Shown here piece after piece: positions 26,083-34,559 of a DNA stretch of 43,293 bases; position 1 is the stretch's first letter; each line of letters opens with the position of its first letter. A program made the position numbers and the translations under genes. A model generated the notes under the pieces. The model saw only the letters and a list, made by a program, of their open reading frames with translations, did not search any database and had not been told where the DNA came from. This DNA comes from Leucobacter sp. wl10 (GTDB taxonomy: Bacteria > Actinomycetota > Actinomycetes > Actinomycetales > Microbacteriaceae), in contig NZ_KZ984014.1 of NCBI RefSeq assembly GCF_003569785.1, positions 1 through 43,293 of the forward strand. Reading direction: 5' to 3'.

Positions 26083-26523
26083 TCAGAAGAGCGTCAGGCC
26101 GTCGCGCTTGCTCGCCGGGGGTCGCTGCCGCGTGGGTGCCGGCAACCGTCTGGCCGATGCCTGCAACTCTTGGGGTTGCAGTCGCTCGGCGAGTACCCGC
26201 TTCACGTCGCTCCACAGATCTGGGCGGTCGAGGTGCGCGTCTTTTTCGCAGTCGCGGCGCAGCTCGTTCAGGAAGCTCGCTCGTCGTTCCGGGGTGGATA
26301 GTTGCGCGTCGTAAAAGCCGTCGAGGTCGTAGTGCGCGATGAACCCGAAATAGCCGTGGGCCGAGAGCCCCTGGTAGAGCGATCGAGTGAAGCGTTCGCG
26401 CGGGCAATCCGCCGCGATGAACCGGAGCAAGGCGTTCACGAACCTCGCCTTGTGCTCCGGAGTGCCGGAATCCCACCCCGAAGCCTCGAACTGGGCCGGC
26501 TGGTATGTCGTTCTCGCGCTCAT
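26083..26523 (-). CDS. Hypothetical protein of actinobacterial mobile elements
   Basis: A 146-residue soluble protein. The first 105 residues look like a compact helical domain with aromatic motifs (GLSAHGYFGFIAHYDLDGFY, about 52-71; DRPDLWSDVKRVLAE); the tail is basic and Pro-rich (PAPTRQRPPASKR). Proteins of this kind recur in actinobacterial conjugative elements, but I know no function. GGAAGG lies about 10 nt before the ATG. It is alone on the minus strand between the metal genes and the methyltransferase. Confidence 0.6.
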   Translation of the reverse strand: MSARTTYQPAQFEASGWDSGTPEHKARFVNALLRFIAADCPRERFTRSLYQGLSAHGYFGFIAHYDLDGFYDAQLSTPERRASFLNELRRDCEKDAHLDRPDLWSDVKRVLAERLQPQELQASARRLPAPTRQRPPASKRDGLTLF

Positions 26524-26852
26524 CGGTGGTCGTCCTTCCTGAACGCTCGGTCGCGTTCGGGAAGGAGGTGCGCGCGGGTGGCTCTGCGTGTACTCACGGG
26601 CTCTGAAACCTCATCTGCAAGACGCGTGGAGGCTCGGGAGGGAGGAGGCGAAGAGGTAGCTGAGGACGCGGTGGCGGTGAGGGCTGCGGAGGCGAGGAGC
26701 CGGGCGCGGGAGCGGGGGCCGGGTCTGCGGGAGAGATGTCGGGGGTGAGCAGGGCGCGGGTATCGCGGCGTGCACCTGTGAGGTGATCAGCTCGGCGCGC
26801 TGGAACCTCGGTAGAGGGGTGCCGCCGGGATCGCAGACCGGCAGGAACCCCG
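26524..26852. other. Intergenic stretch without a supported gene
   Basis: These 329 bp between divergent genes hold no convincing coding frame. A purine-rich tract (about 26640-26730) and a GTGCACCTGTGAGGTGATCA segment near 26770 are present. The promoter of the methyltransferase operon should lie here, but no clear -35/-10 pair is visible. Confidence 0.4.
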
Positions 26853-27965
26853 ATGCTCACACCTCCCGAAACGCTCGACCCCGAACCGCTCAAGGTTGGG
26901 TCGCTGTTTTCCGGCTACGGTGGCCTCGACCTCGCCGTCGAGCACGTCTTCGGAGCACGCACCGCCTGGTTCTCCGAGATCAACGAACCCGTCGCCCACG
27001 TGTTCTCCCATCACTGGCCGGATGCACCCAACCTTGGCGACATCACCATGATCGACTGGCGCACCGTCGAGCCGGTGGACATCCTCTGCGGCGGGTTCCC
27101 CTGTCAGGACGTCTCCACCGTGGGGAAGATGGCCGGCCTCGCGCCCGGCACGCGCTCCGGGCTCTGGGCGAACATGGCCGACGCCGTCGACCAGCTTCGG
27201 CCTGAGTGGGTCGTGATCGAGAACGTGCGCGGCCTGCTCTCAGCCTCGGCGATCCGCGCAACCCCCGAAGATGCAACCCTTCAAGGAGACGAACGTGCAA
27301 CCCCTGACCCCGCAACCCTTCGCCATCTGGAACCCGGCCTGTGGGGTCTGGGAAACCAGCCAGCTCGACCTCTCCGGGCGCTCGGCGCCGTACTCGGAGA
27401 CCTGGCCGACCTCGGGTATGACGCACGATGGATCGGCCTACCCGCTTCCCTCGTCGGCGCTCCGCATCCCCGGTTCCGCGTCTTCATCCTCGCCCGTGCC
27501 ACTCTTCCGAACCCCGCTCGCCTCCGACGCGGCACGGGGCGGGGAGAACCTGGATCAAGTGCGGGCACGACGGGGAACGATCGCGCTCTCGCACCAGGTG
27601 ATCGACCTCGCCCTGAACGGACCCAATGGCTCACCGAAATGGAGAGCCAAATCAGAGACACTGTGGAACCTGATCGACGGCATCTTCACCGCTGGGGAAG
27701 ATATGCTGCGGCCATCGCCAGATGGGAGCACATCACCGGACGAGCTGCGCCCGCACCTGCGCTCCTGAACGACTCGGCTGGGCCTCGCCCAGCGTCCGCA
27801 TTCGTGGAATGGCTCATGGGCCTTCCTTCTGGTTGGGTCACTCACTCGCTCCCTGCGCTCACCTTGAATCAACAGCTTGCAGCGCTAGGCAACGGCGTTC
27901 TGCCTCTCCAAGCAACCTTGGCACTAACCCGACTTCTCTCTCTCCTCAAACCGACCAGGAACTGA
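26853..27965 (+). CDS. DNA (cytosine-5) methyltransferase
   Basis: A 370-residue C5-cytosine methyltransferase. Motif I is LFSGYGGLD (18-26, AdoMet binding), motif IV GGFPCQDVS (80-88, nucleophile C84), motif VI ENVRGL (123-128), motif VIII PHPRFRVFILA (204-214), and motif X LNQQLAALGNGVLPLQ near the end. The target-recognition region (about 215-290) is short and unusual in composition because a second gene is encoded there in another frame. No partner endonuclease gene is nearby, so it is probably a solitary methylase that protects the element from host restriction. AGGAA precedes the ATG by 7 nt. Confidence 0.93.
   Translation: MLTPPETLDPEPLKVGSLFSGYGGLDLAVEHVFGARTAWFSEINEPVAHVFSHHWPDAPNLGDITMIDWRTVEPVDILCGGFPCQDVSTVGKMAGLAPGTRSGLWANMADAVDQLRPEWVVIENVRGLLSASAIRATPEDATLQGDERATPDPATLRHLEPGLWGLGNQPARPLRALGAVLGDLADLGYDARWIGLPASLVGAPHPRFRVFILARATLPNPARLRRGTGRGEPGSSAGTTGNDRALAPGDRPRPERTQWLTEMESQIRDTVEPDRRHLHRWGRYAAAIARWEHITGRAAPAPALLNDSAGPRPASAFVEWLMGLPSGWVTHSLPALTLNQQLAALGNGVLPLQATLALTRLLSLLKPTRN
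27258..27321 (+). repeat. Two 25-bp imperfect repeats with four GCAACCC motifs
   Basis: 27258-27282 and 27297-27321 match at 20 of 25 positions. Each begins GCAACCCC and ends GCAACCCTTC, giving GCAACCC at 27258, 27273, 27297 and 27312 with spacings of 15, 24 and 15 bp. They flank the ribosome site of the nested gene. Iteron-like binding sites or a local duplication are possible. Confidence 0.6.
27295..27768 (+). CDS. Nested gene overlapping the methyltransferase in a second frame
   Basis: A 157-residue protein wholly inside the methyltransferase gene, shifted by one base. The GTG start at 27295 has AAGGAG 6 nt upstream, a better site than most genes here. The protein (FAIWNPACGVWETSQLDL, then YSETWPTSGMTHDGSAYPLP, LFRTPLASDAARGGEN, ARRGTIALSHQV) matches a family I recall from actinophages and elements, often annotated hypothetical and near cytosine methylases. 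Both frames encode recognisable conserved protein across the overlap, so this appears to be true dual coding. Function unknown; it may regulate or complement the methylase. The ATG at 27271 is a less likely start. Confidence 0.75.
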   Translation: MQPLTPQPFAIWNPACGVWETSQLDLSGRSAPYSETWPTSGMTHDGSAYPLPSSALRIPGSASSSSPVPLFRTPLASDAARGGENLDQVRARRGTIALSHQVIDLALNGPNGSPKWRAKSETLWNLIDGIFTAGEDMLRPSPDGSTSPDELRPHLRS

Positions 27966-28042
27966 CCCTCGAGCACCGAGCACTTCTTTCATTCTCGAAG
28001 AGTCGTCGCGAGACTGGCCCTGAACCAAATCTAAAATGGAGA

Positions 28043-28990
28043 ATGCAGCGTTTTGTACCAGTGCTGGCTCAGACAAGGGTCCTGTCCAAACCTTTTAAGT
28101 CCAAGAGCTGCACTTGTGTCAGATACATCTTTGTTCGTTCTGGGTCTGCGATTGTGAGTAGCGACAAAGGCGACAGATCGCTTCTTCCCGGCGATCTCAT
28201 GATCCTTGGCCCCAACCTGTCGTGCGAGAAGATTCCTAACAGCACCGTAACCCTGACAACCGTTTACGCGGATTTCGAGTATCTCGCGGACCAACTGCTT
28301 TGGGAGATGTCAACGATCTTCATTGATCGCTCGCAGGTTCTAAGCTACCTGGGCAAGACCTTCCCTGAACAAGAGGTCTTGCTGCGCCTAAATGCTGAAG
28401 ATCACAAACGTCTCTCCGAACAGCTGAACCTATTGGTTTCGGTGAGCAAGATGAGTCAAAACTTCTATCAGATTCAGTCTGCATTTGGAGAAGTTTTGCA
28501 AATCCTGAATCAGCGGCTGCTACCTGTTGAGCTACTGCAAAACAGAGGGCTGGGCACTCCAACAGTCAGGCGGACCGGGGTGAATAGTTTCAAGATCGTT
28601 TCAAGAGAGGCGGCTGCAATTCGGGGGCTGATTGAGCGGGAGCCGTCGCGGCGCTGGACGTTAGCGGAGCTCGCGCAGATCGTTCATCTTTCCCCATCTC
28701 AGTCATACAGACAGTTTGTAGCCGCTTACGGCACAAGTCCCCTCGGTTACCAAACGATTCAACGAGTTCGATTCATGGCACATTGCCTGCGAACAACTCG
28801 CACTCCGGTGAAAGAGATAGCCCGCGAGGCTGGATGGCGAGATGCGGGCCATGCTGCCGAAATCTTTCTTCGGCATTTCGGGCAGACACCAACTGGTTAT
28901 CGTTCTTTCTTCGGGGATCAAAGCATGACTTCGGCCGAACTAAGCCTGTTGGTCGATACTCTCATCCCAGGCCAACCTTCCTTCCGCTAA
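28043..28990 (+). CDS. AraC/XylS-family transcriptional regulator
   Basis: About 315 residues. The C-terminal 100 residues are a double HTH of the AraC type (WTLAELAQIVHLSPSQSYRQ, then TPVKEIAREAGWRDAGHAAE followed by IFLRHFGQTPTGYR). The N-terminal part is a cupin-like sensor (SGSAIVSSDKGDRSLLPGDL, ending MILGPN). The frame is open back to 27722 but the upstream part overlaps the methyltransferase and is not protein-like, so ATG 28043 is used; the start is uncertain. GC is strikingly low (26 of 60 bases at 28081-28140, against 44 of 60 at 33181-33240), marking a separate origin. It may regulate the transfer operon downstream. Confidence 0.85.
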   Translation: MQRFVPVLAQTRVLSKPFKSKSCTCVRYIFVRSGSAIVSSDKGDRSLLPGDLMILGPNLSCEKIPNSTVTLTTVYADFEYLADQLLWEMSTIFIDRSQVLSYLGKTFPEQEVLLRLNAEDHKRLSEQLNLLVSVSKMSQNFYQIQSAFGEVLQILNQRLLPVELLQNRGLGTPTVRRTGVNSFKIVSREAAAIRGLIEREPSRRWTLAELAQIVHLSPSQSYRQFVAAYGTSPLGYQTIQRVRFMAHCLRTTRTPVKEIAREAGWRDAGHAAEIFLRHFGQTPTGYRSFFGDQSMTSAELSLLVDTLIPGQPSFR

Positions 28991-29133
28991 ACATATTCGG
29001 ACTCGCTGGGTTCAATGAAGAAGCTATCGGTTACCTGCCCGCTTAGGATCCACATCCTCTGCGGAGTTCTCGGCGTACCTCAAGGTGACTGGGTCGCGTG
29101 TGTTGCGCGTCTCGTCGAGAGGAGCCGGGGATC

Positions 29134-30246
29134 ATGGCGGGAAGAAGGAGCAGCGAGGAGCTTCGGGCTGTGCGCGAGGCGCAGGTCGAGGAGCTGCAGG
29201 AGACGCTAAATGCGTCGGTTGAGGCGTTGGTCACGGGCGAGGACTGGAAGCGAGCGCTGACGTTCGTGGCGCAGTTCCGTAAGCGCAGCGTGAACAATGT
29301 GCTGCTGATCTTCGCGCAGCACGAGGCCGCGTTCGCTGGCGGCCTGGTGCCTGATCCGTACCCGACGTATGTGGCTGGGATGAAGCAGTGGCAGTCGCTC
29401 GGGCGTGAGGTGATCGACGGGCAGAAACCGTATGGCATCCTCGCGCCATTCAAAGCGCGGTTCGCGTCAGCGACGCCGAGCAACCCGGATTCGTGGCGGA
29501 GGCTCAAGCCACGCGAGCGGCCGAGGCCGGGCGAGTCGGTGCGGGAGCGGATGATCGGCGTCACGCCCGCCCGAGTGTTCGACATCTCCCAGACCGAGGG
29601 TGCGGAGGTACCGCTCCCACCGCGTCCGAAGCTCCTGGAAGGCGAGGCACCTGCCGGACTGCGAGAGGGCCTGATCGGACAGATCTCGGCGGCGGGGTAC
29701 GAGTTCCGGCAGGTGCCGCATGAGCAAGAGATTCGCGGCGCGAACGGGCTCACACATTGGAACGAGAAATGGGTCGCGGTGCGCACGAACATGGACGATG
29801 CCGCGCAGGCGAAGACCCTCGCGCACGAGCTCGCCCACATCCGCCTGCATGACCCCGACGACGAGGACGCGACCCGGCATCGCGGGATCGCGGAGGTCGA
29901 GGCGGAGTCGGTGGCGCTGATGATCGGTGCCGCGCACGGCATGGATACCGCCGCTTACACGATCCCGTATGTGTCGGGGTGGGCGGCGACCGTGGACGGG
30001 AAGGACCCGGTGACGGTCGTGAAGCACACTGCCGAGCGGGTGCGGCAGATCGCCGTCTCGATCCTCGACCAGCTCGATACCGTGCAGCTTGGCACCGGGG
30101 AGCCTCCCGGCCTCGTCCGCGAGCCTCCTGCTCGTGCTGCGTCGAAGCAGCCGGCACGCACCGGCCGCACCTCCACTGCGAGGTCGCGCCCCGCACGGGC
30201 AGCCGAACCGGCGCGCAAGCCAGTCGACGCGCGAGGGCTGTCATGA
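29134..30246 (+). CDS. ArdC-like antirestriction protein / zinc metallopeptidase
   Basis: A 370-residue protein. The N-terminal domain (VEELQETLNASVEALVTGED, RKRSVNNVLLIFAQH) resembles the ssDNA-binding domain of ArdC; the middle has a zincin motif HELAHIRLH (H231, E232, H235). The C-terminus is a long basic, Ala/Pro/Arg-rich tail. ArdC-type proteins protect incoming single-stranded DNA from restriction during conjugation. GAGGAG lies 9-10 nt before the ATG. It opens the forward transfer operon; its stop overlaps the next start (ATGA at 30243-30246). Confidence 0.82.
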   Translation: MAGRRSSEELRAVREAQVEELQETLNASVEALVTGEDWKRALTFVAQFRKRSVNNVLLIFAQHEAAFAGGLVPDPYPTYVAGMKQWQSLGREVIDGQKPYGILAPFKARFASATPSNPDSWRRLKPRERPRPGESVRERMIGVTPARVFDISQTEGAEVPLPPRPKLLEGEAPAGLREGLIGQISAAGYEFRQVPHEQEIRGANGLTHWNEKWVAVRTNMDDAAQAKTLAHELAHIRLHDPDDEDATRHRGIAEVEAESVALMIGAAHGMDTAAYTIPYVSGWAATVDGKDPVTVVKHTAERVRQIAVSILDQLDTVQLGTGEPPGLVREPPARAASKQPARTGRTSTARSRPARAAEPARKPVDARGLS

Positions 30247-31142
30247 GCGCCGGCCAGCTCCTCACCCCGGTCGCGGGCATGACGCTTGCTGAGGCCGCCC
30301 AGCACTATGCGAGCCAGGGCGTGCCGGTGTTCCCCTGCGTGCCCGGCGAGAAGCGGCCGCTCGTCGCGCACGGCTTTCACGATGCGACCGCCGACCCCGG
30401 GCAGGTCGCGGCGTGGTGGCAGAGATGGCCGGAGGCGAATATTGGCATCCCGACCGGTCCCGCGTCGGGGGTCGAGGTCGTCGATGTCGATGTGAAGGGC
30501 GATCCTCCGCGCGGCCCCGAGTCCTGGCAGCGCGCCACCCGGACCGGCCTCCTCGACGGCTGGGTCGCGCACGTCGTCACCCCGTCGGGCGGGCTGCACG
30601 CCTACTATCCAGTGGCGGAGGCCGAGCAGCGGTCGTGGGCGTCCGGCACCGCGCAGCTCGACTTCCGCGGCACCGCCGGCTACATTATCGCCCCGCCCTC
30701 CCGCGCGCTTGTTGGCGGTGAAGTGGCGGCGTATCAGCTTCTCGAACTCTCGCCTGATCCTGCTCGGCCGGTGGATGCGGGCGCGTTGCGGGAGTTCCTG
30801 GACCCGCGGCCGCCGCGTGCGTCGTGGCAATCGCCGTCGTTTCGCGGGAGTCTCGAAGAGCGCACCGCGCATATCGCGGCATGGCTGAGCGGGCGGAGCG
30901 AGGACCGGAACGTTGGCCTGTACTGGGCGTCCTGCCGTCTCGCCGAGAACGGGGCCACGCTCGCGGAGGCGTTCGATGCGCTCGGGCCAGTTGCCGAGGA
31001 CATCGGCCTGCCACCGAGGGAGATCGAGCGGACGATCCGCTCCGCCTACCGCGCCCCTGCGCAGCCGGCCCCTGCGCAGGGCAATGCGCGGCAGTCGCAG
31101 GCGCGGCGGGAGCCAGCCAGTCGAGGGCGGGTGCTCGCATGA
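30243..31142 (+). CDS. Bifunctional primase/polymerase (Prim-Pol) domain protein
   Basis: A 299-residue protein starting in the ATGA overlap. The N-terminal 200 residues match the bifunctional DNA primase/polymerase domain: ASQGVPVFPCVPGEKRP (22-38), IGIPTGPASGVEVVDVDVKG (the metal-binding D-x-D) and TPSGGLHAYYP. A short helical C-terminal domain (AAWLSGRSEDRNVGLYWAS) follows, as in other element-borne primases. No helicase domain is present. It probably primes the complementary strand after transfer or supports element replication. Confidence 0.88.
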   Translation: MSAGQLLTPVAGMTLAEAAQHYASQGVPVFPCVPGEKRPLVAHGFHDATADPGQVAAWWQRWPEANIGIPTGPASGVEVVDVDVKGDPPRGPESWQRATRTGLLDGWVAHVVTPSGGLHAYYPVAEAEQRSWASGTAQLDFRGTAGYIIAPPSRALVGGEVAAYQLLELSPDPARPVDAGALREFLDPRPPRASWQSPSFRGSLEERTAHIAAWLSGRSEDRNVGLYWASCRLAENGATLAEAFDALGPVAEDIGLPPREIERTIRSAYRAPAQPAPAQGNARQSQARREPASRGRVLA

Positions 31143-31915
31143 CGACGACGGTGGTGCGAGGAGGTGGCCGGCTTGCGGTCGTGACGGCGGTGGCGGGCAC
31201 GGTGCTGATTGCGGCGGGCGCATTCTGGCTCTCCTTTACCTCGCTCGCGGACCTGGCGCGCCGTTCCGGGATCGATGTCGGGCAGGCGTGGGCGTGGCCG
31301 TTGATCGTGGACGGGATCATCGTCGTCGCAACGGTCGCGGTCGTTGCGCTCGCGGGCACCCGGCAGGCGTGGTATCCGTGGCTGCTGCTGATCTGCGGGG
31401 CGGGTCTGTCTGTGACGGCAAACTCCATCCATGCGCTCGTCGCCGCCGATGCCGATGTGCCCGGTGTGCTCGCGGCGTCGGTCGCGGCGGTACCGCCGGT
31501 GGTGTTGCTGTCGATCACGCACCTCACCGTCATCCTCACCCGCCACCACAACACTGCCCCCGCGAACCCGGAAGAGACCTTCACGACGGCCGAGGAAGGG
31601 GCGGCGTTGCCGGTTTCGTCTGCGGTGGTCTCGGCGACGTTCCCGCTGCCCTCGATCATCGACGCCCGCCCGGCCGTCGCGGAGGCTCCCCGAGCGGTGC
31701 CGGGTGGTCGGGGTGTTGCGGAGGCGTTGCGCGCGGAGGGGTGGTCGAACAAGAAGATCGCCCGGCACCTCGGCGTCCATGCCTCGACCGTCGGCCGCTG
31801 GTTCGTCCCCGATCAGCACACCGTCGCCGGACAGACACCTGAGCCAGCCGAAGACGATCTCGAACCTGAACTTGACCCTGCATCCGTTCTTGACGAGGAG
31901 GAGGAACCCTCATGA
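31139..31915 (+). CDS. DUF2637 membrane protein with C-terminal HTH
   Basis: A 258-residue protein. Four membrane segments in the first 130 residues (VVTAVAGTVLIAAGAFWLSF, PLIVDGIIVVATVAVVAL, WLLLICGAGLSVTANSIHAL, LAASVAAVPPVVLLSITHLT) form the DUF2637/SpdB-like domain common in actinobacterial conjugative plasmids. The C-terminus has a resolvase-like HTH (GWSNKKIARHLGVHASTVGR) and an acidic tail. It overlaps both neighbours by ATGA, so it is translated with them. A role in plasmid spread within mycelium or in membrane anchoring of DNA is proposed for relatives. Confidence 0.85.
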   Translation: MTTTVVRGGGRLAVVTAVAGTVLIAAGAFWLSFTSLADLARRSGIDVGQAWAWPLIVDGIIVVATVAVVALAGTRQAWYPWLLLICGAGLSVTANSIHALVAADADVPGVLAASVAAVPPVVLLSITHLTVILTRHHNTAPANPEETFTTAEEGAALPVSSAVVSATFPLPSIIDARPAVAEAPRAVPGGRGVAEALRAEGWSNKKIARHLGVHASTVGRWFVPDQHTVAGQTPEPAEDDLEPELDPASVLDEEEEPS

Positions 31916-32400
31916 ATCCCGACGATCAGACCCCAGAGTTGGGGCCGCCGGAGGCCGCGCGCTCGCGGCTGCATCCGGCGCTTGCGGCGGCGATGGCCGC
32001 CGAACGCGCCCGGCCGGCCGAGGAGGCTGCGGCGGAGCGGTCGATGCTCGCCACGCACCGCGACCCCTCACTCACGCGGCAAGACACCGCTCCTACGCGC
32101 ACTGGAACTGCCGAGGCCGAGACACCGGAGCCGGAGGGGTGGCAGCGCACGCAGGTGCGGTGGGTGCGCCCGGCGGAGCTGATCGCCGGCGGCGGTGCTC
32201 GAGTGACCGGGTGGGGCGTGGACCTCAGAGCCGAGCTGCTGCGTCGCGCCCGCGAATCCGTGCACGAGCGCCGCGCCGTCCGGGCGGAGCGTCCTGAGCG
32301 GAGCGAGCGTGCGAAGCGGCTGCCTGATCTGTCGATCGGCGGGCGCCGGAGAACCCCCGCACGCCGCGAGGCCGAGCGCGCGGGGATGGGGCTGAGGTGA
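31912..32400 (+). CDS. Hypothetical charged protein
   Basis: A 162-residue soluble protein rich in Arg, Glu and Ala. The most structured part is WQRTQVRWVRPAELIAGGGA (about 77-96) with GWGVDLRAELLRRAR after it; the tail is very basic. It overlaps the DUF2637 gene by ATGA and is clearly part of the operon. I do not recognise it. Confidence 0.6.
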   Translation: MNPDDQTPELGPPEAARSRLHPALAAAMAAERARPAEEAAAERSMLATHRDPSLTRQDTAPTRTGTAEAETPEPEGWQRTQVRWVRPAELIAGGGARVTGWGVDLRAELLRRARESVHERRAVRAERPERSERAKRLPDLSIGGRRRTPARREAERAGMGLR

Positions 32401-32493
32401 GCTGCCATGTCCGCACGCATCGACTTGCTCGCGCAGGACCTTCCCGCCCCCATGCAGCGCTGGCGCACCACTCCGGTAGGAGGTGCCATCATC

Positions 32494-33378
32494 ATGACCA
32501 GCCATCGCAAGACCAGAACCCCCGCGACCGCGCCCAGAACTCCGGGCAGGGCGCGGGGGTTCGAGCATCCCGAAGGACTCCGCGCCCTGCTGATACGCCT
32601 GCAAGGGCAAGGCCAGTGGGCGTGGCAGCACGACCCCGAAGTGACCGCACTCATGCGGCACGCCGCCGACCGCTACGCCGCGCTCGCCCGCCGGCACGGC
32701 TTGGACCCGTGGGAGGCCGCCGCGGCGGCGTTCGATGCGATGCGGACCGGGGCGGTGCGCCGCGCCGACGATCCCTGGGCGGTCGTCACCCGTGCCGTGC
32801 AGGTGACCTGCATCGCCGAGGAGCGCGCGAACGGGCTCTTGTGTTCGGTGCATCAGGCGCGCAGGCCGAAGTTCTCCGCGCACCACGACGCCGAACGCTT
32901 CTCCGACCGGGAGAACCCGCTCACCGACTACCATCCCAGCTTCCGCGCCCCCGACCCCTTCGCCGAGGTCGCCGAAGCTGAGGCGGATGAAGCCGCCGGG
33001 CGGGTCGCCCCGGCGATCGAGGATTGCGTCGCGTTGTTTCACTTCCTTGGCTGGCCGGAAGAGGCGGCACGTTCCGGGATCGAGTACATCGTGACGCGGC
33101 TCGCCGAGTGCCCGTCGCGTGCCTCGGCGTTCGAATCGCTGCGCCGCGACTACCACGCCCGCGCCCTCCTCGACCTTCCGGCCGGGTCGTGGCTGTCGAT
33201 GCTGCGGGTCGTGCTCGGCAACCCCGACCCGAACCTCGCCCACACTTCCGCAGCACGCGGCGTGCTCCATCGGCTCGTGAACGAAGAACCCCTCCGCTCG
33301 CTCCTCACGGATGAGGCCGTGCTGTCGGAGGTGGTGCTCTCCGCTCCGGGAGGGGGCGGGTGCCGTGGCTGCGAGTAG
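32494..33378 (+). CDS. Conserved hypothetical protein of the transfer operon
   Basis: A 294-residue soluble protein. The start at 32494 is preferred to 32407 because GGAGGT stands 9 nt before it, downstream of the leader motif GGCGCACC (32462). The middle has a helical region with conserved-looking DPWEAAAAAFDAMRTGAVRR, DDPWAVVTRAVQVTCIAEE and HHDAERFSDRENPLTDYHP. This faintly resembles sigma-70 region 2-like helices, but no -10 recognition motif is clear. The 3' end overlaps the ParB-like gene. Function unknown. Confidence 0.65.
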   Translation: MTSHRKTRTPATAPRTPGRARGFEHPEGLRALLIRLQGQGQWAWQHDPEVTALMRHAADRYAALARRHGLDPWEAAAAAFDAMRTGAVRRADDPWAVVTRAVQVTCIAEERANGLLCSVHQARRPKFSAHHDAERFSDRENPLTDYHPSFRAPDPFAEVAEAEADEAAGRVAPAIEDCVALFHFLGWPEEAARSGIEYIVTRLAECPSRASAFESLRRDYHARALLDLPAGSWLSMLRVVLGNPDPNLAHTSAARGVLHRLVNEEPLRSLLTDEAVLSEVVLSAPGGGGCRGCE

Positions 33379-34507
33379 CCCTGGGCATATCGAGCTGGAA
33401 CGCGCCCTCGACTCCATCGTCGTCGGCACGCGGCATCGCACCGATCTCGGCGACATCGACGCCCTCGTGGAGTCGATCAGCCGTGTCGGCCTGTTGCAGC
33501 CGATCACCCTCACCCCGGACGGGGTGCTCGTGTGCGGGTGGCGCCGCTACCACGCGCTACGCCGGCTCGGGCATCGCACGACGAACGTGTGGATCAGGTC
33601 CGGGCTCACGGACCGGCTCAGCCAGCTCCTCGCCGAGCAGGACGACAGCGCCATGCACAAACCTTTGTCGCTGATCGAGGCGGAGTCGCTGTACCGGGAG
33701 CTGAAAGCCGTGATGGCCGAGGACGCTGCGCGCCGGCAGGAGGCATCACGCTTCGGCAGCACCACCAGGGAATGCGGAGATGATGCGGAAGCCGGCGATA
33801 TTGCGGGAGTCTCCGGTGCCGTCGAATCGACGGCACCGCGCTCCGCCGGGGAAGCACGGGTGCAGGCCGCCCGCATGGTGACCGGGCGCGGCTCGCAGAC
33901 GATGCTCGAACAGATCGGCCGCCTCAAGGACCTCGCGTGCGACGACACCCGCCCTGAGCACATCCGCGCCCAGGCCGTCGAGGAGCTGGCGCGGATCGAG
34001 GCCGGCGGGAAGGTGCATGGCTCGCACCTGCGCATGAACGCCGCGCTCTCGCTCGATGAGCTCGACCGCCTTGTCACCGACCCCGGCACGCCGGAGATGG
34101 TGCGGGCGCAGGCCGCGACCTCCGCCGCCGAGGTGCGAGCCGCAGGGCACGAGGCGCGCACGGCGGAGCTTGCGCAGCTCGCCGCCGACGCAGTGGCCCG
34201 GATCACCGCGGCGAAGCGCGCCGGGAAGAAGAAGGGGAAGCCCGAGGCGCGACCGCGGCTGGCGCTCGTGATGCTGCCGCCGCGCGCGTTCCTCGCCTTG
34301 TGGGCGGACCTGGACGGGTGGACGACCCGCTACGAGGCCGCCGAGATCGCACAGGCGCTCACCCCCTCAGAGTGGGAGCGGGTCGAGCGGGTGCTCGCCG
34401 AGACCATCGCCTTCCTTACGATCATCCGCGACCTCCGCACCGAAGCTGCCAAAGCCGCCAACGATGCCGCCGCTGAGCCGCGGCGGGGCGGGGTGCGGGC
34501 GGGCTGA
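33365..34507 (+). CDS. ParB/Spo0J-like nuclease-domain protein
   Basis: A 380-residue protein with a GTG start at 33365 after GGGAGGGGGCGG, overlapping the previous gene by 14 bp. The N-terminal ParB domain is clear: LDSIVVGTRHRTDLGDIDAL (about 14-33), SISRVGLLQPITLTPDGVLV and CGWRRYHALRRLG, the C-G-x-R-R box. The middle and C-terminal parts are helical. No ParA gene is in the window. Such proteins in elements may aid maintenance or act as DNA-binding CTP switches. Confidence 0.85.
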   Translation: MAASSPGHIELERALDSIVVGTRHRTDLGDIDALVESISRVGLLQPITLTPDGVLVCGWRRYHALRRLGHRTTNVWIRSGLTDRLSQLLAEQDDSAMHKPLSLIEAESLYRELKAVMAEDAARRQEASRFGSTTRECGDDAEAGDIAGVSGAVESTAPRSAGEARVQAARMVTGRGSQTMLEQIGRLKDLACDDTRPEHIRAQAVEELARIEAGGKVHGSHLRMNAALSLDELDRLVTDPGTPEMVRAQAATSAAEVRAAGHEARTAELAQLAADAVARITAAKRAGKKKGKPEARPRLALVMLPPRAFLALWADLDGWTTRYEAAEIAQALTPSEWERVERVLAETIAFLTIIRDLRTEAAKAANDAAAEPRRGGVRAG

Positions 34508-34559
34508 CCCAGGGCGCGGGGTGCGCACCTCCTGAGCATCGACTTCCAGGAGGTTCCGC

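Noticed and set aside
26302..26748. A 148-residue plus-strand frame in the 26.3-26.7 kb region
   Set aside because: Half antisense to the 26083-26523 gene and half low-complexity Arg/Glu/Gly; no support as a gene.
26853..27965. Calling the methyltransferase part of a restriction-modification system
   Set aside because: No endonuclease gene stands beside it; solitary methylases are common on conjugative elements.
32068..33513. A 481-residue minus-strand frame over the hypothetical and ParB-like genes
   Set aside because: Shadow frame; the plus-strand genes have overlapping starts, ribosome sites and a ParB domain.
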